A DNA stretch of 64,000 bases from Betaproteobacteria bacterium HGW-Betaproteobacteria-1 (GCA_002842435.1 PHCX01000005.1:62001-126000); one strand, 5' to 3'; numbered from the stretch's first letter, positions 28,400-38,691 are shown. Made by a program: numbers and translations. Notes: a model not told the origin generated them from the letters alone.

Positions 28400-29058
28400 A
28401 ACCTGCATCCATGAAAGCAGAACGCGAACAGCTGCTCGCCACTATGCAGCGGCTTGTGCAATGCGGCCTCAATCGCGGAGCCTCGGGCAACGCCAGTGTG
28501 CGGGTGGAGGGTGGTCTCTTGATTACGCCGTCCGGCATGGATGTGGAAGCCATGCTGGCGAGTGATATGGTGTTCATGAACATGGAAGGCGAGTGGGAGG
28601 GCGAATCGCAAGGTGCGCGCAAACCCTCCAGCGAATGGCATTTCCACCTCAACATCCTCAAGCAACGGCCGGAGATTGGCGCCGTCATCCACACCCATTC
28701 CATGTTCGCCACCACGCTCGCCTGCCTGCGCAAGGATGTGCCGCCCTTCCATTACATGATCGCCGTCACCGGCGGCAACACCATCCGCTGTGCGCCCTAT
28801 GCTCTGTTCGGCACGCCAGCGCTGTCAGAGGCTGCATTAAAGGCATTGGAAGGCCACCGCGCCTGCCTGCTCGCCAACCACGGCATGATCGCCCTGGGCG
28901 GGGATTTGAAGGAGGCTTTCGATGTGGCAGTGGAAGTCGAGGCGCTGTGTGAGCAATACCTGCGTGCGCTGCAGGTGGGTGAGCCGGTTTTATTGAGTCC
29001 GCAGGAAATGGCTGAGGTGTTTGAGCAGTTCAGGGGGTATGGGAAGTGGGCGGAGTAG
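28396..29058 (+). CDS. Class II aldolase/adducin family protein, probable methylthioribulose-1-phosphate aldolase
   Basis: 220 residues with the fuculose-1-phosphate aldolase fold: NRGASGNASVRV phosphate-binding start, ITPSGMD, catalytic glutamate in KPSSEWHFHL, zinc ligands in HTHSMFATTLACL and the later ANHGMIALG. Its ATG overlaps the mtnA stop. In the DHAP shunt known from Rhodospirillum and E. coli, an aldolase of this type (Ald2) splits methylthioribulose-1-phosphate to DHAP and methylthioacetaldehyde. MtnB dehydratase belongs to the same superfamily and is the alternative, but no mtnC or mtnD is present here to follow it. Confidence 0.85.
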   Translation: MKPASMKAEREQLLATMQRLVQCGLNRGASGNASVRVEGGLLITPSGMDVEAMLASDMVFMNMEGEWEGESQGARKPSSEWHFHLNILKQRPEIGAVIHTHSMFATTLACLRKDVPPFHYMIAVTGGNTIRCAPYALFGTPALSEAALKALEGHRACLLANHGMIALGGDLKEAFDVAVEVEALCEQYLRALQVGEPVLLSPQEMAEVFEQFRGYGKWAE

Positions 29059-29084
29059 TAAAGCTATCGTCGCAGCAGTTGCGG

Positions 29085-29118
29085 TGGGCAACGCTCCGTT
29101 CTTGCCTACCCTACTTGG
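29085..29118. repeat. REP-like imperfect palindrome
   Basis: GTGGGCAA and TTGCCTAC face each other across about 10 nt after the aldolase gene. It resembles the short palindromic repeats common between proteobacterial genes. Only one copy is seen in this window. Confidence 0.35.
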
Positions 29119-29189
29119 TTAGTTGGCTGCTACCGATTGACGGCGCTTCGTGGAATTATGGGTTGGGTGTCACCAGTCTCAAAAGACGT

Positions 29190-29681
29190 TCATTGAGGAT
29201 GAGATCTTTTAGCGAGTTCCTCGGCTAAGAAGCCCGTTAGTCGAGCTTCATTGAGAGATACGGTTAGAACGCGAATTTCTTCTCCTAGGATCTGTAACTC
29301 TTCGACGGTTGGAAGGGCTTGCCAACAATGGTCCTTTCTTTGACGGAAGGTTTCTCCGTCAAGCTCTTTACCCCAAATGCTATGAATCAGATCATTTCTC
29401 TTTTCAGTTGCGCGTTTGCATCGTTCGAGAATTGCTTGCAGTTTTAGCAGCGTTTCACCCTCACCGAGCCTCTGCCTGGCCAGTTTCTTGATTCGGTCAC
29501 GAAGATGAGCTGTAGTATCGTTTGCGGTAGCGTCTAACGCCTCAGATACTTCTAACCGCGCCAGTGTCTTGATGGTCATGCGTAAGATATGAGTGAGGTG
29601 TTCATGACGTAAGCTCAATTCGCCGTAGGCCGCGAGAAGGTCTTTGTCCTCCGGTACGTAAAACATCATCATCTTTGTCAT
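29190..29681 (-). CDS. HEPN-like all-helical hypothetical protein
   Basis: 163 residues from the preferred ATG 29681; an upstream in-frame start at 29732 adds 17 basic residues. The chain is predicted almost fully helical, with LRHEHLTHILRMTIKTLA early and RATEKRNDLIHSIWG near residue 100. The RNDLIH string fits the Rx4-6H motif, with asparagine after arginine, that marks HEPN ribonucleases. No partner nucleotidyltransferase or antitoxin gene is next to it. The surrounding DNA is AT-rich compared with neighbours, suggesting recent arrival. Family and function are not established. Confidence 0.65.
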   Translation of the reverse strand: MTKMMMFYVPEDKDLLAAYGELSLRHEHLTHILRMTIKTLARLEVSEALDATANDTTAHLRDRIKKLARQRLGEGETLLKLQAILERCKRATEKRNDLIHSIWGKELDGETFRQRKDHCWQALPTVEELQILGEEIRVLTVSLNEARLTGFLAEELAKRSHPQ

Positions 29682-29734
29682 AGAGCTATCACCTTCTTCG
29701 TGATATCTGGATTTATGAGCATTGCTTCTCATGT

Positions 29735-29751
29735 AGAGATTTCTAATCTCT
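29735..29751. promoter_or_regulatory. Perfect palindrome upstream of the HEPN-like gene
   Basis: AGAGATT, loop TCT, AATCTCT. It lies 53 nt before the preferred start and could be an operator. Read on the plus strand it is followed by a T-rich run, so a terminator is the other reading. Confidence 0.45.
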
Positions 29752-29900
29752 TGATTTTTTTAAATCGTATCAGAATTTATCCATATGCATTTGAACTTAC
29801 TACGGGTGCGGGCATCTATCATTATATTAATTAGTATATTGTTTGTCTTGCGTTGTGCAATGGGCGGAGCGGCTGGCGACAATTGATGAAAGGATGTCCC

Positions 29901-30428
29901 ATGAAAAGTTTGATTACCCGACTCATATTCACCGTTTGCACTACAGCGATGTTCGCGCTACCGGCACAGGCTGAACCGATTGCCAAGGTGATGGTGCTGG
30001 ATTATCAGCTGAACGACATGACGGATTTGCCGAATGCGCCGGAAGAATTGGAGCGCATTGCGTATCTTTCATCTACCTACAAGCAGCGCTTGGCAGATAA
30101 CGGTGTTGAGCTGGTGCCGGTGAACGAGGCCTTGAAGAATGCGGTGGCGAACCAGTCCCCAACTTATCTTTTCGATAATGTGCCGAATGCGGCAAAGATG
30201 GCTGAGGGTGGTGGTGCGGATTATTTACTGATCGGTGTGGCGCTGAAACCGACTTATCTCTTTGTCTATCCGCGTATTCTGCTGGTGGATATCAAGACGG
30301 CGGAAGTGGTGATGGCGCGGGCCGCGCAGTTGGAAAGCTCGTGGTCTGACCAGAACACGACGAGGCGCACGGCCGAGAAGCTGGCCGACATGGTGACAGA
30401 GGAACTGAAAGTTCTGACAGCGAATTAA
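29901..30428 (+). CDS. Secreted protein of DUF2380/DUF3280 type
   Basis: 175 residues from ATG 29901, with AAAGGATG upstream as ribosome site. A signal peptide (1-23, ending in ALPAQA) leads into a TolB/CsgG-like nucleotide-free fold: [13 protein letters not shown], then [16 protein letters not shown] and [18 protein letters not shown]. Such proteins are usually called DUF2380/DUF3280; function unknown. The last 4 nt overlap the end of the converging pyrF gene. Confidence 0.75.
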   Translation: MKSLITRLIFTVCTTAMFALPAQAEPIAKVMVLDYQLNDMTDLPNAPEELERIAYLSSTYKQRLADNGVELVPVNEALKNAVANQSPTYLFDNVPNAAKMAEGGGADYLLIGVALKPTYLFVYPRILLVDIKTAEVVMARAAQLESSWSDQNTTRRTAEKLADMVTEELKVLTAN

Positions 30429-31141
30429 AGGTTTTGCAATTCCTGATGGATAGCTTGCAGCGCCTGTAGCGGGTCGGCTGCCTGCGTGATAGGGCGGCCG
30501 ATGACCAGATAATCTGCACCCCAGGCGACGGCCTGTGAGGGGGTGACGACACGGGATTGATCATCCAGGCTGGCGGTTTTCGGGCGTATGCCCGGCGTCA
30601 CCAGACAGAAATCTTCGCCCAGTTGTTTCTTCAACAGTTGCGCTTCCTGCGCGGAGCAGACGACGCCGTCGAGGCCAGCTTGTTTGGTCAAGCCGGCAAG
30701 GCGTAGCACCTGGTTCTGCAATTCACCTTCCACCCCGATTTCATTCAGCGCAGTCTGGTTCATGCTGGTCAACACTGTGACGGCAATCAGCAGTGGCTGG
30801 CGGCCGCTTTTCGCCACACCTTCACGCGCAGCCTGCATCATGGCCGTGCCGCCGGAGGCATGCACGTTGAGCATCCAGACGCCGAGACGGCTGGCAGCTT
30901 CGCAGGCTTTTTGCACGGTGGTGGGGATATCGTGGAATTTCAGGTCGAGAAATACGCCGAAGTCCTTTGCGATGAGTTTTTCCACCAGTTGCGGGCCGGC
31001 GGCGGTGAACAGTTCCTTGCCGACCTTGAGGCGGCACAGCGATGGGTCGAGTCGCTCGACCAGTTGCAGGGCGGAGGCGGCGTCGGCGTAATCCAGCGCG
31101 ACGACGATTCTTGGTTCTTGATTGTTGGACTGCTGACTCAT
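30425..31141 (-). CDS. pyrF: Orotidine-5'-phosphate decarboxylase
   Basis: 238 residues. Last step of UMP synthesis. The first strand [14 protein letters not shown], catalytic [13 protein letters not shown] with the Lys-Asp pair near 65, the VTPGIRP loop near 185 and the phosphate-binding YLVIGRPIT near 212 are all present. It is the last gene of the block aroA-cmk-rpsA-ihfB-lapA-lapB-pyrF and overlaps the lapB stop by 4 nt. Confidence 0.97.
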   Translation of the reverse strand: MSQQSNNQEPRIVVALDYADAASALQLVERLDPSLCRLKVGKELFTAAGPQLVEKLIAKDFGVFLDLKFHDIPTTVQKACEAASRLGVWMLNVHASGGTAMMQAAREGVAKSGRQPLLIAVTVLTSMNQTALNEIGVEGELQNQVLRLAGLTKQAGLDGVVCSAQEAQLLKKQLGEDFCLVTPGIRPKTASLDDQSRVVTPSQAVAWGADYLVIGRPITQAADPLQALQAIHQELQNL

Positions 31142-32301
31142 GCTACGGACTCGCTCGGTTCGGATGGCAGGGATTCCCAGGCGTTACAGGCCGGGCATTG
31201 CCAGTGGTAATGTTTGGCGCGGAAGCCGCATTGGCTGCAGACGTAGGCGCTGCGGTTGCCGATGGCATAGCGTACGGTCTGCTGGATAACATGCGCATCC
31301 TGCGGTGCTTCGTCCTGTAGCAGGCGTGCCTGCAACAGCAGGTCCAGCGTCTGCAGGCTGGGTTTCTTCACCAGTTCGTCACGCGCCAGCTTGGCGGCGT
31401 TCTCGGCATCCTGCTGGGCGATGGTCGCTTCATACAGCACGTTGAGCAGGCTATAGAGTTTGTAGGTCTGCAGATAGGTCTTGAGTAATTCCAGGCCCTC
31501 ATTGGTCCTGTTAAGCGTGCGGTAGCTGGCCAGCATCTTGGCGGCGATCAGGCCCAGATAATCCGGCTGCTGGAATTCGATGCGCTTCCAGATGGCAATG
31601 GCGGCCTCGTGGTCGCCGGCCAGCGCTTCCATCTCGCCCAGCATGACATTGGCGCGTACGCAGTTCTTGTTGGCGTCCAGCGCCTCATCCAGATGTTTTC
31701 TTGCGGTTTCGCGGTCATTGCCGAGCAGCGCCTGCACGGCTTGTTCGCAATGGTATTGCGCGATCTCCTTGCGGAAGGGGATGCCAGAAAGGCGCTCCAG
31801 CTCGGTGGCGGTTTGCACTGCCTTGTGCCATTCGCGTTCGCGCACATAGATTTCGAGCAGGGCGCGCAGGGCGGGTTGTTCGTAACGGCTGTCATCCAGC
31901 GATTTGAACAGTTCTTCGGCACGGTCGAACAGGCCAGCTTTCAGGTAATCCTGTGCCAGCTCGGCGCGGATCGCCAGCTTCTGTGGTTCGGCCAGTTCAC
32001 GGCGTTCCAGCAGGCTGAGGTGCAGGTTGATGGCGCGGTCGACCTCGCCGCGACGGCGGAACAGGCTGCCGAGGGCAAAGTGCAGTTCCAGCGATTCGGC
32101 ATTGGCTTCCACGGCCTCGACGAAGGCTTCGATCGCCTTGTCATGCTGGTCGCTGATAAGGAAATTGAGGCCCTTGAAATAGGCGGCGGGCAGCGCAGTG
32201 GATTCTGATAACAGCTGTTTGATATCGACGCGGGCAGCAAGCCAGCCCAGCGTGAAGAAGAGCGGCAGCGCAAGCAGCCACCAGTATTCGAATTCCGTCA
32301 T
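31138..32301 (-). CDS. lapB: LPS assembly regulator LapB (YciM)
   Basis: 387 residues: an N-terminal membrane anchor (about 5-23), a long series of TPR helices, and a C-terminal rubredoxin-like metal knuckle ([11 protein letters not shown] then [12 protein letters not shown]). LapB brings LpxC to FtsH for degradation and so limits lipid A synthesis. All four zinc/iron cysteines are present. It follows lapA with a 4-nt overlap. Confidence 0.95.
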   Translation of the reverse strand: MTEFEYWWLLALPLFFTLGWLAARVDIKQLLSESTALPAAYFKGLNFLISDQHDKAIEAFVEAVEANAESLELHFALGSLFRRRGEVDRAINLHLSLLERRELAEPQKLAIRAELAQDYLKAGLFDRAEELFKSLDDSRYEQPALRALLEIYVREREWHKAVQTATELERLSGIPFRKEIAQYHCEQAVQALLGNDRETARKHLDEALDANKNCVRANVMLGEMEALAGDHEAAIAIWKRIEFQQPDYLGLIAAKMLASYRTLNRTNEGLELLKTYLQTYKLYSLLNVLYEATIAQQDAENAAKLARDELVKKPSLQTLDLLLQARLLQDEAPQDAHVIQQTVRYAIGNRSAYVCSQCGFRAKHYHWQCPACNAWESLPSEPSESVA

Positions 32302-32561
32302 GATTTTTTATTGGTATCCAGGGTTTTCAGCTCGTGCTCCAGGGACAGCAGTCGTCTGCGTTGGCTGATAATGGGCTTGAGGCAAATGAGCATGCCGATG
32401 ATGACGCCTGCCAGCAGGCTCGTCAGCAGCATCAGAGATAAAGGCGCTTTCCAGCGGAAGCCCAGGTAGTATTGCAACTCCACCGGTTCGACATTCTTGA
32501 TGGCAAAGCCGAGCAGCAGCAGGCACAAGATGACAAGTAGAATGGCAAGGAAATATCTCAT
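32298..32561 (-). CDS. lapA: LapA-family membrane protein
   Basis: 87 residues with two membrane helices (about 3-20 and 42-65) and a charged coiled tail (SQRRRLLSLEHELKTL). This is the small partner normally encoded just before LapB. It is encoded between ihfB and lapB as in most beta- and gammaproteobacteria. Confidence 0.92.
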   Translation of the reverse strand: MRYFLAILLVILCLLLLGFAIKNVEPVELQYYLGFRWKAPLSLMLLTSLLAGVIIGMLICLKPIISQRRRLLSLEHELKTLDTNKKS

Positions 32562-32606
32562 GGCGCTATTTTACCTAACCCGGATGTAACTCCCTAATGC
32601 AGGGCG

Positions 32607-32647
32607 AAAAAAACGGCAGAGGCTCAATCTTGATTGAAGCTCTGCCG
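32607..32647 (-). terminator. Terminator after ihfB
   Basis: On the minus strand, CGGCAGAG pairs with CTCTGCCG, an inner TCAATC/GATTGA stem adds to it, and seven T follow. It lies between ihfB and lapA, so lapA-lapB-pyrF must rely on read-through or their own promoter. Confidence 0.9.
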
Positions 32648-32684
32648 CTTGTCGAACTATATGAATAGCTCTGTCAGTTAAAGA

Positions 32685-32969
32685 CTACTCGGCTAAATCC
32701 ACACGCTCACGCAACTCCTTGCCTGCCTTGAAGTGCGGTACGTACTTTTCGGGTACTTGCACCTTGGTGCCGGTTTTCGGGTTGCGACCGAGACGTGGCG
32801 GACGGTAATTCAGACTGAAACTACCGAAACCACGAATCTCGATGCGCTCACCAGCGGCAAGCTTGTCCGACATGGAGTCAAGGATGGCTTTGACAGAAAG
32901 TTCTGCATCCTTGACCACCAGCTGCGGAAAGCGCGCTGCCAAGTTGGCAATCAGCTCTGATTTTGTCAT
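32685..32969 (-). CDS. ihfB: Integration host factor subunit beta
   Basis: A 94-residue DNA-bending protein of the HU/IHF family. [15 protein letters not shown] opens the chain, [14 protein letters not shown] is the core, and the beta arm [15 protein letters not shown] carries the intercalating proline. It pairs with IhfA, encoded elsewhere. It lies 12 nt after rpsA, the normal arrangement. Confidence 0.97.
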   Translation of the reverse strand: MTKSELIANLAARFPQLVVKDAELSVKAILDSMSDKLAAGERIEIRGFGSFSLNYRPPRLGRNPKTGTKVQVPEKYVPHFKAGKELRERVDLAE

Positions 32970-32981
32970 GGCTTGATTGCC

Positions 32982-34694
32982 TTATTCTTTGTTTTTGCCG
33001 TCAAGCTTAGCCTTCAACAGGGCGCCCAGACTGGTGGTGCCTGCATTGCCGGAGTCAGCATCGAACTTCTGCGCTGTATCGGCGGCTTCCGGTTGATCCT
33101 TGGCTTTGATGGACAAGCCGATGGTGCGGTTCTTGCGATCGACGTTGATGATACGTGCTTCGATCTCTTGACCTTCCTTCAGCACGGCGGCAACGTCAGT
33201 GACCTTCTCCTTGGAGATGTCGGCTGCACGCAGGTAGCCTTCGACTTCGTCTTCCAGAGCAATCACGGCACCCTTGTCATCGATGCTCTTGACGGTACCG
33301 GTAACGATAGCGCCCTTGTCATTGATGGCGGTGTAAGCATTGAACGGATCGCTGTCCATTTGCTTGACGCCGAGGGAGATACGTTCTTTCTCGACATCGA
33401 TAGCCAGAACAACAGCAGAAACTTCGTCACCCTTCTTGAAGTTGCGGATGGCTTCTTCGCCGGTCTGGTTCCATGACAGGTCGGACAGATGGATCAGGCC
33501 GTCGATACCGCCTGGCAAGCCGATGAACACACCGAAATCGGTGATGGACTTGATCTGGCCGCTGACCTTGTCACCCTTCTTGTGGGTGGCTGCAAAGTCA
33601 TCCCATGGGTTGGCCTGGCATTGCTTCATGCCGAGGGACAGACGACGACGATCTTCGTCGATTTCCAGAATCATGACTTCAACTTCGTCGCCCAATTGAG
33701 CGATCTTGGCCGGATGTACGTTCTTGTTGGTCCAGTCCATTTCGGAAACGTGAACCAGACCTTCGATGCCTGGTTCGATTTCAACGAATGCGCCGTAGTC
33801 GGTCAGGTTGGTCACCTTGCCGAACAGGCGGGTGCTGACTGGATAACGACGGCTCAATGCAACCCATGGGTCATCGCCCAGTTGCTTGATGCCGAGGGAA
33901 ACGCGGTTCTTCTCTTGATCGAACTTGAGGATCTTGGCTTCGACTTCTTCACCAACGGTCAGCACTTCGGATGGGTGCTTGACGCGGCGCCATGCCAGGT
34001 CGGTGATGTGCAGCAGGCCATCGATACCGCCCAGGTCAACGAATGCACCGTAGTCGGTGATGTTCTTGACGATGCCCTTGACCACTGCGCCTTCTTTCAG
34101 TGAATCCAGCAGTGCTTCGCGGTCGGCGCCCATGGTTTCTTCCAGGACTGCGCGACGGGAAACGACGACGTTGTTGCGCTTGCGGTCAAGCTTGATAACC
34201 TTGAAATCCCATTCCTTGTTTTCGAATGGGGTGGTGTCCTTGACTGGACGCATATCAACCAGGGAACCTGGCAGGAATGCGCGGATGCCATTGACCATAA
34301 CGGTCAGGCCGCCCTTGACGCGGCCGCTGATCAGGCCCTTGATGATGCGGGCTTCGTTCATGGCTTCTTCCAGATCGAGCCATGCCTGCATCTTCTTCGC
34401 CTTGTCGCGGGACAAAACGGTGGAACCGTAGCCATCTTCCAGTTTTTCGATAGCGACTTTAACAAAGTCGCCGACATTGACTTCGATATTGCCCTGGTCG
34501 TCACGGAATTCAGCGGCGTTGATCACGCTTTCGGACTTCAGGCCTGCATTGACGATAACGAAATCGGAATCTACGGAAATAACTTCAGCGGTGATCACTT
34601 CACCGGAGCGCATTTCCTGGCGAGCAAGGCTCTCCTCGAATAATGCTGCGAAGCTTTCCATAGAGGAAGATGGGTTTGTGGAAACGTTAGCCAT
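32982..34694 (-). CDS. rpsA: 30S ribosomal protein S1
   Basis: 570 residues with six S1 (OB-fold) repeats: two divergent N-terminal ones that dock on the ribosome, then four canonical RNA-binding repeats. The latter are recognisable from [49 protein letters not shown] and the last [14 protein letters not shown]1 unwinds mRNA leaders for initiation. About 130 nt of leader separates it from cmk, enough for the known S1 autocontrol, but I do not see a diagnostic element. Confidence 0.98.
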   Translation of the reverse strand: MANVSTNPSSSMESFAALFEESLARQEMRSGEVITAEVISVDSDFVIVNAGLKSESVINAAEFRDDQGNIEVNVGDFVKVAIEKLEDGYGSTVLSRDKAKKMQAWLDLEEAMNEARIIKGLISGRVKGGLTVMVNGIRAFLPGSLVDMRPVKDTTPFENKEWDFKVIKLDRKRNNVVVSRRAVLEETMGADREALLDSLKEGAVVKGIVKNITDYGAFVDLGGIDGLLHITDLAWRRVKHPSEVLTVGEEVEAKILKFDQEKNRVSLGIKQLGDDPWVALSRRYPVSTRLFGKVTNLTDYGAFVEIEPGIEGLVHVSEMDWTNKNVHPAKIAQLGDEVEVMILEIDEDRRRLSLGMKQCQANPWDDFAATHKKGDKVSGQIKSITDFGVFIGLPGGIDGLIHLSDLSWNQTGEEAIRNFKKGDEVSAVVLAIDVEKERISLGVKQMDSDPFNAYTAINDKGAIVTGTVKSIDDKGAVIALEDEVEGYLRAADISKEKVTDVAAVLKEGQEIEARIINVDRKNRTIGLSIKAKDQPEAADTAQKFDADSGNAGTTSLGALLKAKLDGKNKE

Positions 34695-34828
34695 TAAAAA
34701 ATACCTAGTAGTATCCCACCTGGCGGCGGGGAAAATTAAAAAAAGCCATAAACCTTGGGGATTTACAGCGCCACTGCAATTATTCTAACACGTTGATGTT
34801 GCTATACAAATAGCAATATCCAGATTCT

Positions 34829-35569
34829 CTATCGTTGATGCTCGCCGGCAGCATCGAGAACAAAGCGGACGGCCTCTTCAATAGTCAGCTGGCTGGTTTC
34901 CAGCAGCCGTGCATCTTTGCATTGTTGCAAGGGGGCGGCGGAGCGTTGACTGTCTCTGGCGTCACGTTGCTGCAAATCATGCAGAATGTCGTGCAGGTTA
35001 GCATGCTTTCCTTTTTGCATCAACTGCTTATATCTGCGCTCCGCCCTTGTTTCGGCGCTGGCGGTAAGGAATATTTTGGTCTTCGCATCGGGGAAAACCA
35101 CGGTGGACATATCCCTGCCATCGGCAACCAGTCCGGGCGCCTGGCGGAAGCTGTGTTGCAGATCCAGCAGTGCCGCCCTGAGTTCCGGATGAACCGCGAC
35201 CTCGGAAGCACCCTTGCCCATTTCTTCCGAGCGTACCTCGTCGCTGACATCCTTGCCGTCCAGCAGAATTTGCTCACCCTCGAAGCGGATATCCAGTGTT
35301 GCCGCCATTTCTGCCAGCGCCCTGGCATCTTGCCAGGAGATATTGCGGCTTTTTGCAGCCAGCGCGACCAGCCGGTACAGCGCGCCGGAATCCAGGTAAT
35401 GATAGCCCAGCGCCTTGGCGACGCGCTGTGCGACAGTTCCCTTGCCGGAGGCGGAGGGGCCGTCGATGGCGATGACGGGGACCTGTGAAGGGTGAAGGGT
35501 GAAGGGTGAAGGGTGGGTTTGTGAAAGGTTTCCCCCTTCTCCAGCCATTGTGTTTGATCGATCAGTCAT
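34829..35569 (-). CDS. cmk: Cytidylate kinase with unusual N-terminal leader
   Basis: 246 residues from ATG 35569. Phosphorylates CMP and dCMP. The P-loop [15 protein letters not shown] starts near residue 34, with [12 protein letters not shown] and [13 protein letters not shown] later. The start overlaps the aroA stop as ATGACTGA. The first 29 residues are not part of the fold: they are encoded in part by four copies of a 7-bp repeat (35485-35512) that reads [10 protein letters not shown]. No start codon exists between the repeat and the P-loop, so translation must cross it. The frame also extends upstream into aroA, which I reject. Confidence 0.92.
   Translation of the reverse strand: MTDRSNTMAGEGGNLSQTHPSPFTLHPSQVPVIAIDGPSASGKGTVAQRVAKALGYHYLDSGALYRLVALAAKSRNISWQDARALAEMAATLDIRFEGEQILLDGKDVSDEVRSEEMGKGASEVAVHPELRAALLDLQHSFRQAPGLVADGRDMSTVVFPDAKTKIFLTASAETRAERRYKQLMQKGKHANLHDILHDLQQRDARDSQRSAAPLQQCKDARLLETSQLTIEEAVRFVLDAAGEHQR
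35485..35515. repeat. Heptanucleotide tandem repeat inside cmk
   Basis: Four perfect GTGAAGG units on the plus strand plus a partial fifth. Seven is not a multiple of three, so gain or loss of one unit would shift the cmk frame. Confidence 0.9.
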
Positions 35570-36860
35570 GAGTAATCGTCGCGAAGCGTTCGAAATAGTC
35601 CGGAAAAGTCTTGGCCACGCATTCGGGTTCGTTGATGGTGATCGGTGTGTTGCCGAGGGCGACCAGCGAGAAACACATCGCCATGCGGTGGTCGTCGTAG
35701 GTGTCGATGGCAGCATCCGCTATCAGTGTTTCCGGTGGTGTGATCACCAGATAATCGGCGCCTTCCTCGACGATGGCACCGACCTTGCGCAGTTCCGTGG
35801 CCATGGCGCTGAGACGGTCGGTTTCTTTCACGCGCCAGCTGGCGATGTTGCGCAGCCGACTTGGGCCGTCGGCGAACAGCGCTGCTGTTGCCAGTGTCAT
35901 GGCCGCATCGGGGATATGGTTGCAGTCCAGGTCGATGGCTTTCAATTTGCCGGCAGGCGCACTGGCTTCTATCCAGTTGTCGCCGTATGTAATCCTTGCG
36001 CCCATCAGCTCCAGTGCTTCGCAGAAGCGGACATCGCCCTGAATGCTGTTTTTGCCGATGCCGTAAACCCGCACCGGGCCTTTGCCGATGGCGCCTGCGG
36101 CAAGGAAATAGGAGGCCGAAGAAGCGTCACCCTCGACGTAGATATTGCCCGGGCTCTGGTAAACACTGTTGGCCGGAATGCTGAAACGCTGCCAGCCATC
36201 CCTTTGCACGCGGATGCCGAAACGTTGCATCAGGTTGAGCGTAATCTCGATATAGGGTTTGGAGATGAGTTCGCCGATGACCTCGATCTCTGCGGCTTTG
36301 CCGGTGAGTGGCAGGGCCATGAGCAGGGCGGTGAGGAACTGGCTGGAAACGTCGCCGCGTATACGTATTGCCTGGCTGACATCGATTGCGGCGGGTGATA
36401 TCTTGAGCGGTGGAAAACCGGCATTGCCCAGATATTCGATGTCGGCGCCGGCCTGACGTAGCGCGTCGACCAGGTCGCCGATAGGGCGCTCGTGCATGCG
36501 CGGTACGCCGGACAATTTGTAGTCGCCGCCCACTAGCGCCAGTGCGGCAGTCAGTGGGCGGATGGCGGTGCCTGCGTTGCCCATGAACAGATCGGCCTGA
36601 CGGTTGGGGATTTCTCCGGCGGTACCTTTGACTCGCCAGTCGTGCTCAGCCGTCTGTTCAAGCGTGACGCCCAGCAGTTTCAAGGCATCCAGCATGCGAT
36701 CGACGTCATCGGACGACAGCAGGGCGTGAATGTTGGTTGTTCCTTCGGCCAGTGCCGCCAGCAGCAGTGTGCGGTTGGAAATGCTTTTGGAGCCGGGGAG
36801 TGTGATTTCGCCTGCCGCACGGCTCATGGGCCTGAGTTTGAGAGTCTGCATCCGGGTCAT
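35562..36860 (-). CDS. aroA: 3-phosphoshikimate 1-carboxyvinyltransferase (EPSP synthase)
   Basis: 432 residues. Joins shikimate-3-phosphate and PEP in the shikimate pathway. It has the substrate loop [17 protein letters not shown] near 24, the central [16 protein letters not shown] near 95, and the late [12 protein letters not shown] near 390. Its ATG overlaps the tyrA stop by 4 nt, and its stop overlaps the cmk start by 8 nt. The LPGSKS and GNAGTA loops are of the common enterobacterial-like class. Confidence 0.97.
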   Translation of the reverse strand: MTRMQTLKLRPMSRAAGEITLPGSKSISNRTLLLAALAEGTTNIHALLSSDDVDRMLDALKLLGVTLEQTAEHDWRVKGTAGEIPNRQADLFMGNAGTAIRPLTAALALVGGDYKLSGVPRMHERPIGDLVDALRQAGADIEYLGNAGFPPLKISPAAIDVSQAIRIRGDVSSQFLTALLMALPLTGKAAEIEVIGELISKPYIEITLNLMQRFGIRVQRDGWQRFSIPANSVYQSPGNIYVEGDASSASYFLAAGAIGKGPVRVYGIGKNSIQGDVRFCEALELMGARITYGDNWIEASAPAGKLKAIDLDCNHIPDAAMTLATAALFADGPSRLRNIASWRVKETDRLSAMATELRKVGAIVEEGADYLVITPPETLIADAAIDTYDDHRMAMCFSLVALGNTPITINEPECVAKTFPDYFERFATITHD

Positions 36861-37774
36861 GCCTGACGAGGTTTGTTTGTCAGGATTGCGCCCCAGGCGT
36901 TGCGCTTCTGGCTGGCGTTTTCGAACATGTCGCGCAGACCCTGTGCATCGCGCTGCTCGAGCAGGTCGCGCAGCTTCTGCAGGGAGGCTTGATAGGCGTC
37001 GATCTCCGAGAGCAGGGCTTCACGATTGGCCAGGCTGATGTCGCGCCACATTTCGGGAGAACTGCCGGCGATCCTGCTGAAATCCCTGAAGCCGCCCGCC
37101 GCAAAGGCGAACAGTTCTTCGGCGTTCGGTCGTGATGCGAGGTCGTCGACCAGAGCGAATGCCAGCAGATGCGGCAAATGGCTGACTGCGGCAAAGATCT
37201 CGTCATGATGACCGGCTGACATTTCGGTAACTCGAGCGCCGGCTTGCTTCCACATTTCACTGACCTTGCAACTGGATTCCGGGGTGGTTTTTTCCGTTGG
37301 AGTCAGCACGATATTCTTGCCGTCGAACAGATCTGCCCGTGCTGCCGTGACGCCGCTTTTTTCGGCACCGGCAATCGGATGTCCAGGAACGAACTGGGTA
37401 AACTGGTCGCCGAGGATGGCGGCAGCATAGTCAATGACATCGGATTTTGTGCTGCCTACATCGGTAATCACGGTGTTCGGGCCGAGGTGGGGCGCGATGG
37501 ATTTGAGAATGTTGGGAGTCTGCGCAACGGGCGCGGCGATGATGATGATGTCGGCATCCTGCATGGCCAACTGGGCCGGCGGATTCATTTCGTCGATGAC
37601 GCCGAGATCGATGGCGGTTTGCAGGCTATCGGCATTGCGGTCGATACCGACGATATGCAGATTCTGAATGCTGCGTCTGAGTGCCAGGGCCAGTGAGCCG
37701 CCGATCAGGCCAACGCCGAAAATAACCAGTTTTTTCAAACCCGAGGAATTCAAACCTGAGCAACCTGTGATCAA
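36857..37774 (-). CDS. tyrA: Prephenate dehydrogenase
   Basis: 305 residues. Oxidative decarboxylation of prephenate (or dehydrogenation of arogenate) towards tyrosine. It shows the dinucleotide fold [17 protein letters not shown], then [27 protein letters not shown] with the catalytic histidine, and the dimerisation domain with [16 protein letters not shown]. No chorismate mutase domain is attached. No ATG is available near the N-terminus; the frame opens with TTG at 37774, while a TTG at 37738 would give the family-typical LKKLVIFG start, so the true start is uncertain by up to 12 residues. Confidence 0.93.
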   Translation of the reverse strand: MITGCSGLNSSGLKKLVIFGVGLIGGSLALALRRSIQNLHIVGIDRNADSLQTAIDLGVIDEMNPPAQLAMQDADIIIIAAPVAQTPNILKSIAPHLGPNTVITDVGSTKSDVIDYAAAILGDQFTQFVPGHPIAGAEKSGVTAARADLFDGKNIVLTPTEKTTPESSCKVSEMWKQAGARVTEMSAGHHDEIFAAVSHLPHLLAFALVDDLASRPNAEELFAFAAGGFRDFSRIAGSSPEMWRDISLANREALLSEIDAYQASLQKLRDLLEQRDAQGLRDMFENASQKRNAWGAILTNKPRQA

Positions 37775-37953
37775 AAGGCGATTGTATCACGCAGATATGG
37801 CTGAATTGATGCCCGAGTTACAGCACAGTGCGGGGAATTCGGATGCAAAAACGGCGCTTCGATGCAGAGTGTTATCCACATTGAAACGCCGCTTGCAGGG
37901 AGATGACACTGCATAAGATGTATTTCGATGCGGCTAGTTCAAAATCCCTGCAA

Positions 37954-38691
37954 TTATTTTTGATGCAAGTCCTCGATCGGTCTCCATTCACCATCCCTCA
38001 ATGCCTCCAGCGGCGAAAAATTCTGTTTGTAGGCCATTTTCCGGCTCTCACTGATCCAGTAACCGAGATAGAGATAAGGTTTGCCCAACTGCTGTGCCCA
38101 GTTCACCAGCCATAAGATGCTGTAGGTGCCATAGCTGCAGTTGGTATCAGCTGCTTCATAGAAGGTATAGACCGCCGAAATGCCGTCAGTCACGAGATCC
38201 ACGACGCTGACCATTTTCAGTACGCCGTTCAGCCGGAACTCGACCAGCATGGTCTCCACGTTGCTCTGCACGAGAAAATTGCGATATTGCTCGACCGTAT
38301 CCTGTTCTGCGTTGTCCTCGCTATGCCGGGCAAGTTGGTAGGTCTGATAGAGCTTGAAATGTGCTTCACTGTAGCCCACTGGCATGACGGTTGCGCTCAG
38401 GTTCCGGTGCTGTTTTTCGGCGCGGCGCTGATTGCGACTGGCAGAGAATTCGGCGACGGGAATGCGTACCGGGATGCAGGCGTTGCAATCTTCGCAATGG
38501 GGGCGGTAAGCGAATTTTCCGCTGCGTCTGAAACCCAGCTGAATCAGCCCGCTGTATGTCCGGGCATCGATCAGGTGATGCGGCGCGGCGATCAGCGACT
38601 GCGCCAGCCGGCCATGAATGTAACCGCAGCTGTAGGGCGCTGTGACATAAAACTGGATTTTTTGCAGTGCCGCGTCGTTAGGTAGGGTCAT
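37954..38691 (-). CDS. bpt: Leucyl-transferase Bpt (bacterial arginyl-transferase homologue)
   Basis: 245 residues. Transfers leucine from tRNA to proteins beginning with aspartate or glutamate, marking them for ClpS-ClpAP degradation. The N-terminal domain has FYVTAPYSCGYIHGR and the cysteine pair YRPHCEDCNACIPVRI; the C-terminal domain has YLGYWISESRKMAYK. It is followed by the functionally related aat on its upstream side, about 50 nt away. About 180 nt between tyrA and bpt contain no gene. Confidence 0.95.
   Translation of the reverse strand: MTLPNDAALQKIQFYVTAPYSCGYIHGRLAQSLIAAPHHLIDARTYSGLIQLGFRRSGKFAYRPHCEDCNACIPVRIPVAEFSASRNQRRAEKQHRNLSATVMPVGYSEAHFKLYQTYQLARHSEDNAEQDTVEQYRNFLVQSNVETMLVEFRLNGVLKMVSVVDLVTDGISAVYTFYEAADTNCSYGTYSILWLVNWAQQLGKPYLYLGYWISESRKMAYKQNFSPLEALRDGEWRPIEDLHQK

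Noticed and set aside
35570-35716. Longer N-terminus of cytidylate kinase
   Set aside because: The extra part lies inside aroA in another frame and is serine/arginine-rich without family similarity; the ATGACTGA overlap gives a better start.
37872-37880. Single perfect DnaA box TTATCCACA between tyrA and bpt
   Set aside because: It is isolated, with no second box nearby; one match is expected by chance at this scale.
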